A DNA stretch of 64,000 nucleotides from Actinomyces weissii (lineage in GTDB: Bacteria; Actinomycetota; Actinomycetes; Actinomycetales; Actinomycetaceae). Shown here piece by piece: positions 50,791 through 59,889 of this stretch. The DNA is taken from contig NZ_CP066802.1 of NCBI RefSeq assembly GCF_016598775.1, forward strand, positions 124,001 to 188,000, read 5' to 3'. Positions within the stretch are counted from its first letter, which is position 1; each line of letters starts with the position of its first letter. A program made the position numbers and the translations under genes. The notes below the pieces were generated by a model. The model was given only the letters and a program-made list of their open reading frames with translations. It ran no database searches and was not told the DNA's origin.

Positions 50791-51897
50791 ATGGCCCTTG
50801 GATCTGAGCCTGTGGGCAGTGCGCAGGAGGATGCCGCACGCCACTACGCTGTGCTGCAGGCCCTGCGCGACTCCCCCGGCGGCGATCCGCTGGCTGCTGA
50901 CGCTCCCAACGCCACTGTCAACAACCCTAAGTGGTTCCGGCGGTTTGATGGGAACTCAATCGCCTTGCCTGGGCGCGCTCGGTTACAGGCATCGCTGGTC
51001 TCGAGCATTGCGTCCCAGGGGAGCATGGCGGAGCGAGGTTCGGCGCCTGTGGCGATCGTGCTTGCTGGTCCTCCCGGGGCAGGCAAGTCCACCAGCTTCA
51101 ACGACGTGTTTGCCCGTAGGGACAACGCGGTTACCGCTGGCATGGACCGTAGTGACTTCGTGGTCATTGACGCTGACGAGATCAAGGCCCGTTTGCTGGA
51201 CGCGGCTCGGGCGGACGGCTCGCTTGAGGCTGAGATCAAGCCGCCGGTGGTGCGTGACCTTGAGTCTCGTGGTGAGGTGTTCTCCTCCTTGGACCTGTCC
51301 TCACTGGTCCACGAGGAGTCCTCCATGATCGCGAAGATGGTGCGTGATGATGCCATCAGCCAGCGGAAGCACCTTGTGCTCGATCAGGTGTGCTCTTCCA
51401 TGGCTAAGACGGCTGAGGTCGTGAACAGGCTGGACGCGGCGGGCTACTCGGTGAGAGTCGTCGAGATTCATGCGACGCGTGAGTTCTCCCTGGAGTCCAC
51501 CTTCGGCCGCTACGTCGACGCGGCCGCACGCGGCCAGGTCGCGCGCCGGGTGCCTACGGAGGCGGTAAAGTCTGTTTTCAACGCGGACGGCACCTCAAAG
51601 CCGCGGCGGGCCGTCGAGGCCCTTCTGACGGCCGTGCCGTCGAAGGTCAGTGAGTATAGACGCTACGACGCACGCGAGCTTGCCAAGCCTCCGGTCCTTG
51701 TGGAGGTAGGGGTGCGTGTGGCTGACGGGCGCGTGTTACGCCGGACTGTGGCTGATCCTGAGCTTGGTACGCCTCTGCGCAAGAAAACTAAGGCGGAGGT
51801 GCTGGCTGCTCAGCGGGACAGGGCTCGATCGCTGCTGGACAAGAGCGGCGGCTCGCAACCCGGTATCCAGCGCGGGTGTGGTTCGCGAGGCAGTTGA
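50791..51897 (+). CDS. Zeta-toxin family kinase
   Basis: 368 residues from ATG 50791; an in-frame GTG at 50758 has a ribosome site only three bases away. Walker A GPPGAGKS at 93-100, followed by FVVIDADEIKARL (~123-135), the substrate-side Asp region of zeta toxins, and LVHEESSMIAK and LVLDQVCSSM blocks. Zeta toxins phosphorylate UDP-N-acetylglucosamine, blocking cell-wall synthesis. A C-terminal extension of ~100 residues is present. Beside a conjugative element it likely acts as a maintenance module. Confidence 0.85.
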   Translation: MALGSEPVGSAQEDAARHYAVLQALRDSPGGDPLAADAPNATVNNPKWFRRFDGNSIALPGRARLQASLVSSIASQGSMAERGSAPVAIVLAGPPGAGKSTSFNDVFARRDNAVTAGMDRSDFVVIDADEIKARLLDAARADGSLEAEIKPPVVRDLESRGEVFSSLDLSSLVHEESSMIAKMVRDDAISQRKHLVLDQVCSSMAKTAEVVNRLDAAGYSVRVVEIHATREFSLESTFGRYVDAAARGQVARRVPTEAVKSVFNADGTSKPRRAVEALLTAVPSKVSEYRRYDARELAKPPVLVEVGVRVADGRVLRRTVADPELGTPLRKKTKAEVLAAQRDRARSLLDKSGGSQPGIQRGCGSRGS

Positions 51898-51994
51898 GGG
51901 GCCAGCGGTTGTCAGATTCTGGCTGCGGTACTGGATTCCGTGACGTAACGGCAAGAGGCTCGGCGCCTTCTGGGGATGGGGACTTCTCCCCAAG

Positions 51995-52031
51995 ATATGC
52001 GCATTGACGCATATGTGGGTGTTGATAGAAT
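51995..52031 (+). promoter_or_regulatory. Promoter/operator of the conjugation operon
   Basis: TTGACG (52004-52009), 16-bp spacer, and an extended -10 TGATAGAAT with TAGAAT at 52026-52031. The inverted repeat ATATGCG (51995-52001)/CGCATAT (52008-52014) overlaps the -35 box, as expected for a repressor site. It is 125 bp before the first gene. Confidence 0.65.
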
Positions 52032-52155
52032 TGTGAAACACAAGTCCTTTCCTGGTCGGGCTGTTCCTGGTTGTGCTGGACAGTAAAGAGCAGAGTCAAG
52101 CCGGTATGGAACCGCGATCAAGGTGCTGGGCGTAGATCCCCAAGGAGGTTCCTCG

Positions 52156-52359
52156 ATGGACATGCTGTCTTCCGCTCTTCAGCTTTTCGTTCGATTCGCC
52201 ACAATTGGTGGTGGCTTATGGACGGTCTGGGGTGTAATCACTCTGGCCGGTGGCCTGCGAGACCACCAGGGGCCGCAGATCCAATCCGGCGTGTGGCAGG
52301 CAGTCGGTGGTGGGCTGATTATTGCGGCCGCGCAGTTGTTCAACAGTATCGCATTGTAA
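52156..52359 (+). CDS. Maff2-family conjugation protein
   Basis: 67 residues from ATG 52156, with AAGGAGG seven bases upstream. Two hydrophobic helices separated by a short polar turn (RDHQGPQIQSG), resembling Maff2/VirB2-like small membrane proteins found at the start of type IV secretion operons in Gram-positive elements. Possibly the pilin-like or channel subunit. Confidence 0.75.
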   Translation: MDMLSSALQLFVRFATIGGGLWTVWGVITLAGGLRDHQGPQIQSGVWQAVGGGLIIAAAQLFNSIAL

Positions 52360-52371
52360 CAGGGTGCTGGC

Positions 52372-52773
52372 GTGGCGCTTGAGATCAAGGTCTATCGAGA
52401 GATTACGGCCTACCAGTCCAAGCCAATGCTAGGTATGACCTGGCGCCAGATGGGATGTGTTGCGGTAGGTCTTCCCGTAGTTGGCGGGATATACGCACTG
52501 TGCCTGTGGGCGGGGCAATCAGAGCTCGGCTCGTGGCTTGCTGCCCTGCTGACAATGCCGTTCATTGCGTTCGGCTGGGTGCGCCCAAAAGGCCTGAGCT
52601 TTGAAACATACTTGCGCTACATATGGCGCTACAAGTGGGAGCCCCAGCGTCGGCTCTATAAGAGTGAGTCCTTGACCGTCCCGCAGATCGACTCTGAAAG
52701 GTATGTAGATGCTGTCCGTTCTCAAAAGGTCCCGAAACGAGCAGTCGTCCGACGCCTCGAGCTCGAGCACTGA
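52372..52773 (+). CDS. PrgI-family conjugation membrane protein (VirB3-like)
   Basis: 133 residues from GTG 52372. Starts EIKVYREITAYQSKPMLGMTWRQ, typical of PrgI, then two hydrophobic segments and a polar tail with EPQRRLY. PrgI is the VirB3 counterpart that works with the VirB4 ATPase. Its 3' end overlaps the VirB4 gene by 65 bases in another frame. Confidence 0.9.
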   Translation: MALEIKVYREITAYQSKPMLGMTWRQMGCVAVGLPVVGGIYALCLWAGQSELGSWLAALLTMPFIAFGWVRPKGLSFETYLRYIWRYKWEPQRRLYKSESLTVPQIDSERYVDAVRSQKVPKRAVVRRLELEH

Positions 52774-55126
52774 CTCTGGTGGGCGTCCCGAGCGGCGGCG
52801 CAAGAAGTCGGACGTGCCCAAGCGTAAACGAAACACGGCACAAGCGGCTCTTCAGTACCAGGCTCTGACCGACACGGGCATCTGCGTGCTGGGGGGTGGT
52901 CGGTACTCGGTGACCCTCAAGCTTGCGGACATCGACTACCAGCTTGCCACGGAGTCGGAGCAGCATGCTCTTGTTGAGCAGTACGCCCAGCTTGTCAACA
53001 GCTTTGACGCAGGTCAGAACATACAGTTGACAGTTATCAACCGTCACCTGGACAAAGCTACCCTGTCTAAGGCAGTCTCCCTCTCCCCAAAGGGAGACGG
53101 GCACGATGATCTGCGGTGGGAGTACAACGATCTGATAAACGAGCGCCTGGCGGGTGGTCGTAACAATGTCGTGACTGACAAGTACCTGACCATTGCCGTG
53201 GAGGCGGAGGATTTCGAGCACGCCACGACTACGCTTGCGCGCTTGGCTACAGAGACAATCGCACAGCTTAAGGCCGTCGGTGGCTGCGTTGCTGAGCGGG
53301 TCACTGGGCTGGAGCGGGTACGTGTGTTGCACGAGATCCTTCGTCCTGGGGATCCCTTCACCTTCACCTACTCACACCTAGTAGGTTCTACTGAGACGAC
53401 CAAGGACTACGTTGCACCCTGGTTGCTCGACTTCTCCGAGCATCCGGACATGATCAAGCTTGGAAACGAGAAGGACTCGTACTACCAGGTGCTGTGCCTG
53501 AGGCAGCTGCCTCCCTGGCTGTCGGACCGCCTGATGAAAGAACTTAGTGAGGTCAACAACGAGCTGGCGCTGTCTGTCCACTTCAGCCCCCTCGATCATG
53601 TCGAAGGCCTGGACCTGGTCAAGCGGCAGATCGCCGAGATGGAGATGCAGCGCGCTAACGAGCTGCGCAAGGCACGCAAGCAAGGAAACGATGAGGAGAG
53701 CATCCCCCACGAGCTGGTGGCCTCGCACCAGGAGGCTCTGGAACTGCGCGATCAGCTTGAGTCCTCCAACGAAAAACTCTTTTCTACGACGATTGTCATC
53801 GGGGTGGCAGGTCGGACGCGCGAGGCTCTGGTGGAGGCGGTGGAACAGGTCCGGGCAGCGGGACGTAAGCACTCCTGCACCTTTGAGACCCTTCGGTACA
53901 TGCAGGAGGACGGGCTGAACGCCGTCCTTCCGCTGGGCGCCTCGCGCTTGCCGATCGCCCGGACGCTGACGACGGCGACGGTAGCCGTCATGGTGCCTTT
54001 CACGACCCAGGAGCTTCTTCAGCCGGGCGGCGTGTTCTATGGTGCGAACGCTATCAGTAAGAACCTGGTCGTCGGCTCGCGACTTACCACCATGAACGGC
54101 AACGGCTTCGTGTTGGGCACGACAGGATCAGGGAAGTCGCAGTTCGGCAAGGGCGAGATTACTCAGATCTTCCTGGGAACGGACGACGACATCATTATCG
54201 TCGACCCTGAGCGCGAGTACCCGCCTCTGGGGCATCGACTCGGGGCTACCACCGTGGAGGTCAGTGCAGGCTCAACGGCCTGTATCAACCCGATGCACAT
54301 GGATCGGCATGCAAACTCGGATGACGGAAGCCCGATAAAGCTCAAGGCGGAGTTCGTGCTCTCTCTGTGCGAGGTGCTGATCGGTGGGGTAAACGGATTG
54401 ACTCCGGCCCAGCGTTCGATCATCGACCGCTGTGTCACACGCATATACGGCCGGTTCCTGCAGGACAAGAAGTCTCTACCACCTACGCTTGGAACCCTCT
54501 TCGAGGAGCTGAGAGAGCAGCCTGAGGACGAGGCGCGGTCCCTGGCTGTCGCCCTCGAGCTGTATGCGGCCGGATCGTTCGCAGGCTTTGCGCAGCAGAC
54601 TAACGTGGACACTTCCAACCGGGTGATGATCTACGACATCGCCCAGTTGGGTTCGGATATGAAGACCTTCGGGATGCTCGTGGTCCTGGAGTCCATTTGG
54701 GCGCAGGTTCAGGCCAACCGTGCGCGTGGCAAGAGGACCTGGCTGTACATCGATGAAATGCACCTGCTCTTCGCCAACGACTACGCCGGGGCCTACCTCC
54801 AGATGATCTACAAGCGAGCCCGCAAGTACGGGCTGGTGCCTACGGGCCTGACACAGAACATTGAGGAACTGCTTATGAGCGAACGAGCTCGCCTCATGCT
54901 CGCTAACGCGGACATCCTGGTGCTGCTCAACCAGACTGCTACGGACGCGAGCACGCTCCAGGGTCTTTTCCACTGGTCTGACAAGCATCGTGGGTACTTC
55001 CAGAACGTCTCGCCAGGATGTGGCTTGCTGAAGATGGGGCCGGTCATGGTGCCATTTGATTCCCGTATGCCGACCTCTACTCAGCTCTACCGTTTGTTTA
55101 CTACAAAGTTCGGGGAGGCGGCTTAA
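52709..55126 (+). CDS. VirB4-family conjugation ATPase
   Basis: 805 residues; ATG 52709 has GAAAGG seven bases upstream, supporting the long overlap with prgI. N-terminal ~40 residues are Ser/Arg-rich. Walker A GTTGSGKS at 470-477 and Walker B YIDEMHLLF at 680 are clear, with VDPEREYPPL after the first and PTGLTQNIEELL near the C terminus, as in VirB4/TraE ATPases. It powers assembly of the transfer channel. Confidence 0.95.
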   Translation: MLSVLKRSRNEQSSDASSSSTDSGGRPERRRKKSDVPKRKRNTAQAALQYQALTDTGICVLGGGRYSVTLKLADIDYQLATESEQHALVEQYAQLVNSFDAGQNIQLTVINRHLDKATLSKAVSLSPKGDGHDDLRWEYNDLINERLAGGRNNVVTDKYLTIAVEAEDFEHATTTLARLATETIAQLKAVGGCVAERVTGLERVRVLHEILRPGDPFTFTYSHLVGSTETTKDYVAPWLLDFSEHPDMIKLGNEKDSYYQVLCLRQLPPWLSDRLMKELSEVNNELALSVHFSPLDHVEGLDLVKRQIAEMEMQRANELRKARKQGNDEESIPHELVASHQEALELRDQLESSNEKLFSTTIVIGVAGRTREALVEAVEQVRAAGRKHSCTFETLRYMQEDGLNAVLPLGASRLPIARTLTTATVAVMVPFTTQELLQPGGVFYGANAISKNLVVGSRLTTMNGNGFVLGTTGSGKSQFGKGEITQIFLGTDDDIIIVDPEREYPPLGHRLGATTVEVSAGSTACINPMHMDRHANSDDGSPIKLKAEFVLSLCEVLIGGVNGLTPAQRSIIDRCVTRIYGRFLQDKKSLPPTLGTLFEELREQPEDEARSLAVALELYAAGSFAGFAQQTNVDTSNRVMIYDIAQLGSDMKTFGMLVVLESIWAQVQANRARGKRTWLYIDEMHLLFANDYAGAYLQMIYKRARKYGLVPTGLTQNIEELLMSERARLMLANADILVLLNQTATDASTLQGLFHWSDKHRGYFQNVSPGCGLLKMGPVMVPFDSRMPTSTQLYRLFTTKFGEAA

Positions 55127-55127
55127 G

Positions 55128-56831
55128 GTGGCGACGCCGTCCTTAAATATTAGAGGAACGGAGGGGGCAGGTTCTCTGATCGAGGACCACGTCAGCAAGG
55201 TAACGGTTAGCGCCAGGGTGTCCCACGCGCTTGAGGTGACGGGGCGGGTTACTGGTGATGTCGCGACTACTGCGGCTAGAGGCACCGTTGTGGCTGCCAG
55301 ATACGGTGCGATGGTTGGTAAGGCGGGTGTCAAGGTCGGTAAGGCCGGTGCCAAGGTTGGCGGCAAGGGGGTTGCGGCCGGTGCAAAGACTGGCGTGGCA
55401 TTCAAGGCTAACGTTGAGGCCGAGGACTCTATCGCGGTGGGCGGTGGAAAGACGGTTGCTCAGATAGCGGGGAAGAAGGGTGCGCAGCTGTCTAAGCAGG
55501 TAGCCACGGCTCCTATAAAGGTTGCGACCGCTCCTCTCAAGGTGGCCAAGGCTTCGGTTAAGGCCGGTAGGAGGTACGGCGCTAATCAGCTCGGGCTGAT
55601 GGTTGAACGCTCTATCCGTGCCAAAGCAGGAGTTGCGCAGCGTAATGTTCACGTCGGTCTGACCGGTAAGGTCAGGCGCGGTAGCGGGATTCTTTCAAAG
55701 GGGTCGGCCCGTGCCGCCAAGGCAGGTAAGAAGGTCGGCAAGACTGCGTCAAAGAACATCCTGAAGCGCGCCGCTGACGTAGCGGTCCGTATAGCGTCGC
55801 GCATTATCGGCAAGATCGTTGCTGTCCTCGCATTGAAGGCCACTGCCGTCCTGCTAGTGATCATGGCTCTGTGTGCGATTGTGGTGCTGGTGCTAGCGGT
55901 TATCGCCTCATTCATTCCGTCTTGGCTGGCAGGGGATGAGGCGGACAACCCGCCTACCTCCGGGGCAGGCGTGGCGGGGGTTGTCGTAGCCGGTATGGGC
56001 AATGACTACCCGTACAAGGACCGTCCGTACAACACGGTCAACATCACTACACAGTATTATTTTGGTAACTGTACCGACTTTGCGATATGGCGAGTCAACC
56101 GTGATGACGGTGACACGACCGAACCCTGGACTCACACGAACGCGAACACGACTCCTGCGGGAGGGCACGGCTACCAGTGGGGGGCGCCGTCCGCGCTTCC
56201 CGGTTGGGAGATAGTAAAGAAACCTAGTCCAGGGGACATCATCTCTTTCGCGGCGGGTTCAGAGCACGGGCGCTGGAACTCCTTGTTCGGACACGTGGCA
56301 TACATCGGCCAGGTGTCGGCGGACGGGTCCATGGTGACTGAGAACTATGGCACCGGTGAGTACTTCCAGATGACCTACACAGGGGCCCGGGTTGCCGAGC
56401 TCGTGTCATCAGGGCAAGCTGTAATCAAGCACAACCCCCACTCCAAGGTGAAGGTAGTTACCGAGAATGGCGTCTCCACCGTGTCAAACGTGCACCTCGC
56501 CCCCGCTGGCACAACCGCAGCAGCAGCCCAGGAGACGGCTCGCAAGATGATGCCTTCCTACGGCTGGGACAACAATCAGTTTGCCTGCCTTGTGGAGCTT
56601 TGGAACCACGAGTCTGGCTGGAACTACCAGGCGGAGAACCCGTCCTCCGGCGCCTACGGCATACCCCAGTCGCTGCCGGCATCGAAGATGGCTGCAGCTG
56701 GTCCAGACTGGCGCACGAACCCAGCCACGCAGATCAAGTGGGGTATGGACTACATAGCCGCGAGGCCGGACTACGGCAATCCCTGTGCCGCCTGGGCCCT
56801 GTGGCAGGCGCGCTCGCCCCACTGGTACTGA
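55128..56831 (+). CDS. Conjugation cell-wall hydrolase: CHAP plus lysozyme-like domain
   Basis: 567 residues from GTG 55128, nine bases after GGGGAGG. Residues 1-225 are a basic Ala/Gly/Lys-rich, repetitive cytoplasmic part (GKAGVKVGKAGAKVGGKGVA). One membrane segment at ~230-265. A CHAP amidase domain has Cys315 (GNCTDFAIWRVN) and His389 (GHVAYIGQV). The C-terminal transglycosylase-like domain has Glu495 (WNHESGWN) and SGAYGIPQS. It opens peptidoglycan for the transfer channel (VirB1 role). The long N-terminal basic region is unusual. Confidence 0.9.
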   Translation: MATPSLNIRGTEGAGSLIEDHVSKVTVSARVSHALEVTGRVTGDVATTAARGTVVAARYGAMVGKAGVKVGKAGAKVGGKGVAAGAKTGVAFKANVEAEDSIAVGGGKTVAQIAGKKGAQLSKQVATAPIKVATAPLKVAKASVKAGRRYGANQLGLMVERSIRAKAGVAQRNVHVGLTGKVRRGSGILSKGSARAAKAGKKVGKTASKNILKRAADVAVRIASRIIGKIVAVLALKATAVLLVIMALCAIVVLVLAVIASFIPSWLAGDEADNPPTSGAGVAGVVVAGMGNDYPYKDRPYNTVNITTQYYFGNCTDFAIWRVNRDDGDTTEPWTHTNANTTPAGGHGYQWGAPSALPGWEIVKKPSPGDIISFAAGSEHGRWNSLFGHVAYIGQVSADGSMVTENYGTGEYFQMTYTGARVAELVSSGQAVIKHNPHSKVKVVTENGVSTVSNVHLAPAGTTAAAAQETARKMMPSYGWDNNQFACLVELWNHESGWNYQAENPSSGAYGIPQSLPASKMAAAGPDWRTNPATQIKWGMDYIAARPDYGNPCAAWALWQARSPHWY

Positions 56832-56844
56832 GGCCGGTGTCATC

Positions 56845-57480
56845 ATGTCTCGTGAACAGATAAGGCTGCTGGCGCTGATCGTTTCTACCTGTCTGGTGGT
56901 GGTAGGGGGCGTGGGAGGGTTTCTTGCCTGGTCGATCCAGCACAGGGAGGATGTGGACGAGATAGCGCAGACCCCGGTGGCGGTGGCTCCGAGCGAAATT
57001 GTTACCACTGCCCCTGGCGCGCCTTCTACTAATCCTCCTCCGGTCGCTAGCCAGTCACCGGGCAAGGAAATTGACGGCTACAGCAAGCAGGCGGTAGCCA
57101 CCGCCAAGCAGAAGCAGATCGCGACGGCTGCTGCGTCTGCTGCTGCGCAGTGGTCCCAGAGCGAGAGCAAGGAGTTGCGAAGGCAACGGCTTCTTTCCGT
57201 CATGTCGCCTGGGGCCGCAGACGCGCCGACGGGCTGGGAGGTTCTGTACGGCTCGGTCAAAGGAGCGACTGTCACGGTCGAGTCAACAGGGGAGCCAGCT
57301 ACCTCTAGCCACAACGGCACGACTATCGGTGTGGGTGTGATGGTGCATTACAAGGTGCGGATCCCTCATGACGACGGGACCGAAGCAGTTTTCTCGGGAA
57401 CATCGCTCTGGGTGGTTGAGATGCCGACTGCCGCAGCAGGTGGTGAACAGGTGACGGCCGTCGTGTGGCCGAGCCTGTGA
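56845..57480 (+). CDS. TcpC/VirB8-like conjugation protein
   Basis: 211 residues from ATG 56845. One N-terminal membrane segment (LLALIVSTCLVVVGGVGGFLAW), a Pro/Thr linker and an external ~120-residue domain (WEVLYGSVKGATVTVES ... VMVHYKVRIPHDDGTEAVF) that fits an NTF2-like fold as in TcpC/VirB8. Position after the hydrolase and before VirB6 supports this. Fold call is tentative. Confidence 0.6.
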   Translation: MSREQIRLLALIVSTCLVVVGGVGGFLAWSIQHREDVDEIAQTPVAVAPSEIVTTAPGAPSTNPPPVASQSPGKEIDGYSKQAVATAKQKQIATAAASAAAQWSQSESKELRRQRLLSVMSPGAADAPTGWEVLYGSVKGATVTVESTGEPATSSHNGTTIGVGVMVHYKVRIPHDDGTEAVFSGTSLWVVEMPTAAAGGEQVTAVVWPSL

Positions 57481-57506
57481 GCTAGTGAGGGATGGAGTTA
57501 AGGACG

Positions 57507-58082
57507 ATGAAGCTTGACAGGAATCTGACGGCGCAGCAGCTGTGGACGATCGCCGCTGACGCCGAGCATCGCAGTGCGGACCTGCTGGACGACTTGGTGG
57601 ACCATCCGGCTACATACCGAGCGCTCTCTGACTGGGCGGTTGCTGGCCTGGCTATGACGGACCTGCGCGCGCTTCCAGTGCCACCAGAGCCAGAAGAGGC
57701 TACAGAGACCCCTAAGCGAGGGCTGCGGCTGCCGTCGCTGCGCACGCCTGCACGACGAGGAGAGGCGTCAGTGGATACCTCGGCTCCAGTGCCTGCGCCT
57801 GAGCCGGAAGGGGTGGACGCTTGGCTGGCAGCTGCCCCGATGCCTCCTCCCGCCAGGTGGGCAGCGCCAGCAGCATCTGGGGAACCTCCATCATCCCGTA
57901 AGGCCAAGCAGTCCTGGTTGAAGCGTCCTGCGCCTATGGGGCTGGTCCTCCTCCTGCTCGTGCTTCAGATAGTCATGCTGATGACACTAGGTGTGATTGT
58001 TCGGCGTGAGGGTGCACAGTCCGTGTCAGCGCCAGCTTCAGTGCTGGTCGTAGTAGCCGAGTCGGAAGGAGGGCGTTTATAA
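57507..58082 (+). CDS. Membrane protein with LRV-like N-terminal motif
   Basis: 191 residues from ATG 57507, after AAGGACG (ATG 57492 is an alternative). N-terminal NLTAQQLWTIAADAEHRSADLLDDLVDHPATYRALSDWAVAGL resembles one leucine-rich-repeat-variant unit. A long charged/Pro-rich linker ends in one membrane segment (GLVLLLLVLQIVMLMTLGVIV). Probably an accessory of the transfer channel. The stop overlaps the start of the VirB6-like gene. Confidence 0.55.
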   Translation: MKLDRNLTAQQLWTIAADAEHRSADLLDDLVDHPATYRALSDWAVAGLAMTDLRALPVPPEPEEATETPKRGLRLPSLRTPARRGEASVDTSAPVPAPEPEGVDAWLAAAPMPPPARWAAPAASGEPPSSRKAKQSWLKRPAPMGLVLLLLVLQIVMLMTLGVIVRREGAQSVSAPASVLVVVAESEGGRL

Positions 58083-58903
58083 TGGATGACATCCTCAAGA
58101 ACATGCTTGAAGCCTTGTTCAGCATGGACACCAACTCTCTGAGTGACTTGTCTAAGGGGCTGTCTAGCTACAATGCAACAGCGTACAACGCGGTTACGGG
58201 TATCCATAAGGCCGCGGTGGTGCCAGTCTCGTCTGTGGTGATTTCAATCATTCTTGTGCTTGAGCTCGCTCGCAACGCCTCCCATATCGAGGGGGATCAG
58301 CAGATGGGGGTAAAGATTATTGCCGGAACCATGTTCAAGGCTGCGCTGCTGGTTATTGCCGCCCAGAACTCGCTGCTCCTGCTCGACGCTATCAATGAGG
58401 TGGCCTCTAAGGTTGCAGGTGGAATTGATGCTCAGCCTGAGAAGGTGCGGGAGCTTCCAGAGAATGTAACTAGTTCGATAGGCGATGCCGGCAATGTAGA
58501 TAAAGCGGGAATGCTTATGCTGCTCATAATTCCGTTCCTTATATCGCTTGCCGCAAAGCTCGTGGTGCAGATTATGGTCATACTCAGGTTCGCCGAGCTG
58601 TATATGCTTACGGCTTTCGCCTCCTTGCCGATTGCGTTGATAGGGCACCCTGACACCAAGAGCATGGGTGTGGGTTACCTGCAACGTTATGCCGCTGTGG
58701 GGTTGCAGGGGGCAACCCTGCTGCTCGCGGTAAAAGTATATGCGCTCCTGGGTCCTTCAGATCCGATACCGGCGGTAGGCGACAAGCAGTCCCTAAGTGG
58801 ATGGATCGTAAACAACTACGGAACGTTCCTGCTTGCGCCAGTACTGCTAATGATGCTTGTGCTTGCAAGTGGACGTATATCTAAGGCCTTGGTGGGCCAA
58901 TGA
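58082..58903 (+). CDS. VirB6/TrbL-like conjugation channel protein
   Basis: 273 residues with about six membrane segments (VVPVSSVVISIILVLEL, AALLVIAAQNSLLLL, MLMLLIIPFLISLAAKLVV, LPIALIGHP and the last two). This layout and the FAELYMLTAFASLPIA segment fit the VirB6/TrbL channel proteins of Gram-positive elements. Sequence is clearly lower in GC than neighbours. Confidence 0.8.
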   Translation: MDDILKNMLEALFSMDTNSLSDLSKGLSSYNATAYNAVTGIHKAAVVPVSSVVISIILVLELARNASHIEGDQQMGVKIIAGTMFKAALLVIAAQNSLLLLDAINEVASKVAGGIDAQPEKVRELPENVTSSIGDAGNVDKAGMLMLLIIPFLISLAAKLVVQIMVILRFAELYMLTAFASLPIALIGHPDTKSMGVGYLQRYAAVGLQGATLLLAVKVYALLGPSDPIPAVGDKQSLSGWIVNNYGTFLLAPVLLMMLVLASGRISKALVGQ

Positions 58904-59163
58904 GCGGAGGGGCAAGCATGGGGCAGCTCAGGCATCTTCTGACGGTTATGGCTGGAAAGAGCACCGCCGCCCGGCTCCTACGGTCGGCGGTGCTCTACCT
59001 GCTCGGCTTCACCCTGGTTACCGCGCTCGCTTCCTACCTAGTCAAGGGGCCGGCCCACCTGCTGGTGTCCGCTCTGGGGTTGGCAGGCATCTACCCCTTT
59101 ATGGGGTATGTCGGCAGGCGGTGTGGCAATCAGGATGAGGGTGACGAGACTACGAAGGTGTGA
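58900..59163 (+). CDS. Small membrane protein
   Basis: 87 residues; ATG 58900 overlaps the previous stop (ATGA). Two hydrophobic segments (SAVLYLLGFTLVTALASYLV, LLVSALGLAGIYPFMGYVG). No family recognised. Its 3' end overlaps the convergent lipoprotein gene by 34 bases. Confidence 0.6.
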   Translation: MSGGASMGQLRHLLTVMAGKSTAARLLRSAVLYLLGFTLVTALASYLVKGPAHLLVSALGLAGIYPFMGYVGRRCGNQDEGDETTKV

Positions 59164-59780
59164 CGACCTTGTACGCCGTACCGATCTGTTCCAGAGACGA
59201 GTTCGAAGGTGTAGGTCCCGGACTCATCAACGGTCACGGAGTACTGGACGACCCAAGGACCTTTGTCGATGGTGCCAGCGAGGCCTTGAACGCTGAGGTG
59301 TCCGGTTGCCTTGCTGATATTAACGGGGTCAAGCATCCCGTCCTGGATGCCAAGGCATCCTGGCTGGCGGGCTGTTCCCTGGAATCCCTCAAAATCGTTC
59401 TCAAGTCTGAGGGTCATGTTCAGGCACTCGGGGCTGGTTCCTATGAGAGTGACTCCTGTGAGCGACTCTTTGAGCTTGCTTGCTGCGGCTGCGGTCGCTA
59501 CCGCCTGGCTTGCGCGCTCAGTGGCCTGGACATCATCGGCAAGTTTGGTGTCATTGGCTTGCTGCGCATTTTCGAGAATGTGCTTGATCGCCGCTGTGTC
59601 GGCTGCCGAGTTGAGCTGGGCCTCGTACTCCTGTACCTGGGAAGCGGTCAGTCCTGGCATCTGCGAGAGGCGGTTGTAGGCGTCTGCCCGGGCGTCCTCG
59701 ACGCTCTGCCCGCAGGCAGACAGGACAAGGGCGGCGGCTGCCGCCAGGCACAGAGGAGAGAGCAGGGGGTTCTTCTTCAT
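59130..59780 (-). CDS. Lipoprotein with GA-like three-helix module
   Basis: 216 residues from ATG 59780, with AGAAAGG nine bases upstream. Lipobox LSAC after a basic start (MKKNPLLSPLCL). Residues ~30-70 (ARADAYNRLSQMPGLTASQVQEYEAQLN ... IKHILENAQQAN) follow the GA-module pattern of albumin-binding and related surface proteins. The C-terminal half is beta-rich (GPWVVQYSVTVDESGTYTFEL). Encoded against the transfer operon, so separately regulated. Possible surface-exclusion or host-binding protein of the element. Confidence 0.7.
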   Translation of the reverse strand: MKKNPLLSPLCLAAAAALVLSACGQSVEDARADAYNRLSQMPGLTASQVQEYEAQLNSAADTAAIKHILENAQQANDTKLADDVQATERASQAVATAAAASKLKESLTGVTLIGTSPECLNMTLRLENDFEGFQGTARQPGCLGIQDGMLDPVNISKATGHLSVQGLAGTIDKGPWVVQYSVTVDESGTYTFELVSGTDRYGVQGRHTFVVSSPSS

Positions 59781-59842
59781 GTGTGTATACCTTTCTGGGT
59801 CAGGGTCAATGGTACCTAGGTCCTTCTTGTTTGACCATGAAG

Positions 59843-59877
59843 ACGCATAGGCGTATAGACGTATCGGCTGATAGATT
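59843..59877 (+). promoter_or_regulatory. Promoter region with repeated ACGCATA/GCGTATA boxes
   Basis: ACGCATA (59843-59849), GCGTATA (59851-59857) and ACGTAT (59859-59864) are stacked ahead of an extended -10, TGATAGATT (TAGATT 59872-59877). The boxes resemble the CGCATAT arm at 52008-52014. They lie between the divergent lipoprotein and RHH genes. Confidence 0.5.
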
Positions 59878-59889
59878 GGAGACTTGGTG

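Noticed and set aside
59160..59819. 219-codon rightward frame opposite the GA-module lipoprotein
   Set aside because: The leftward frame has a lipobox, a ribosome site and a recognisable module; the rightward one has neither.
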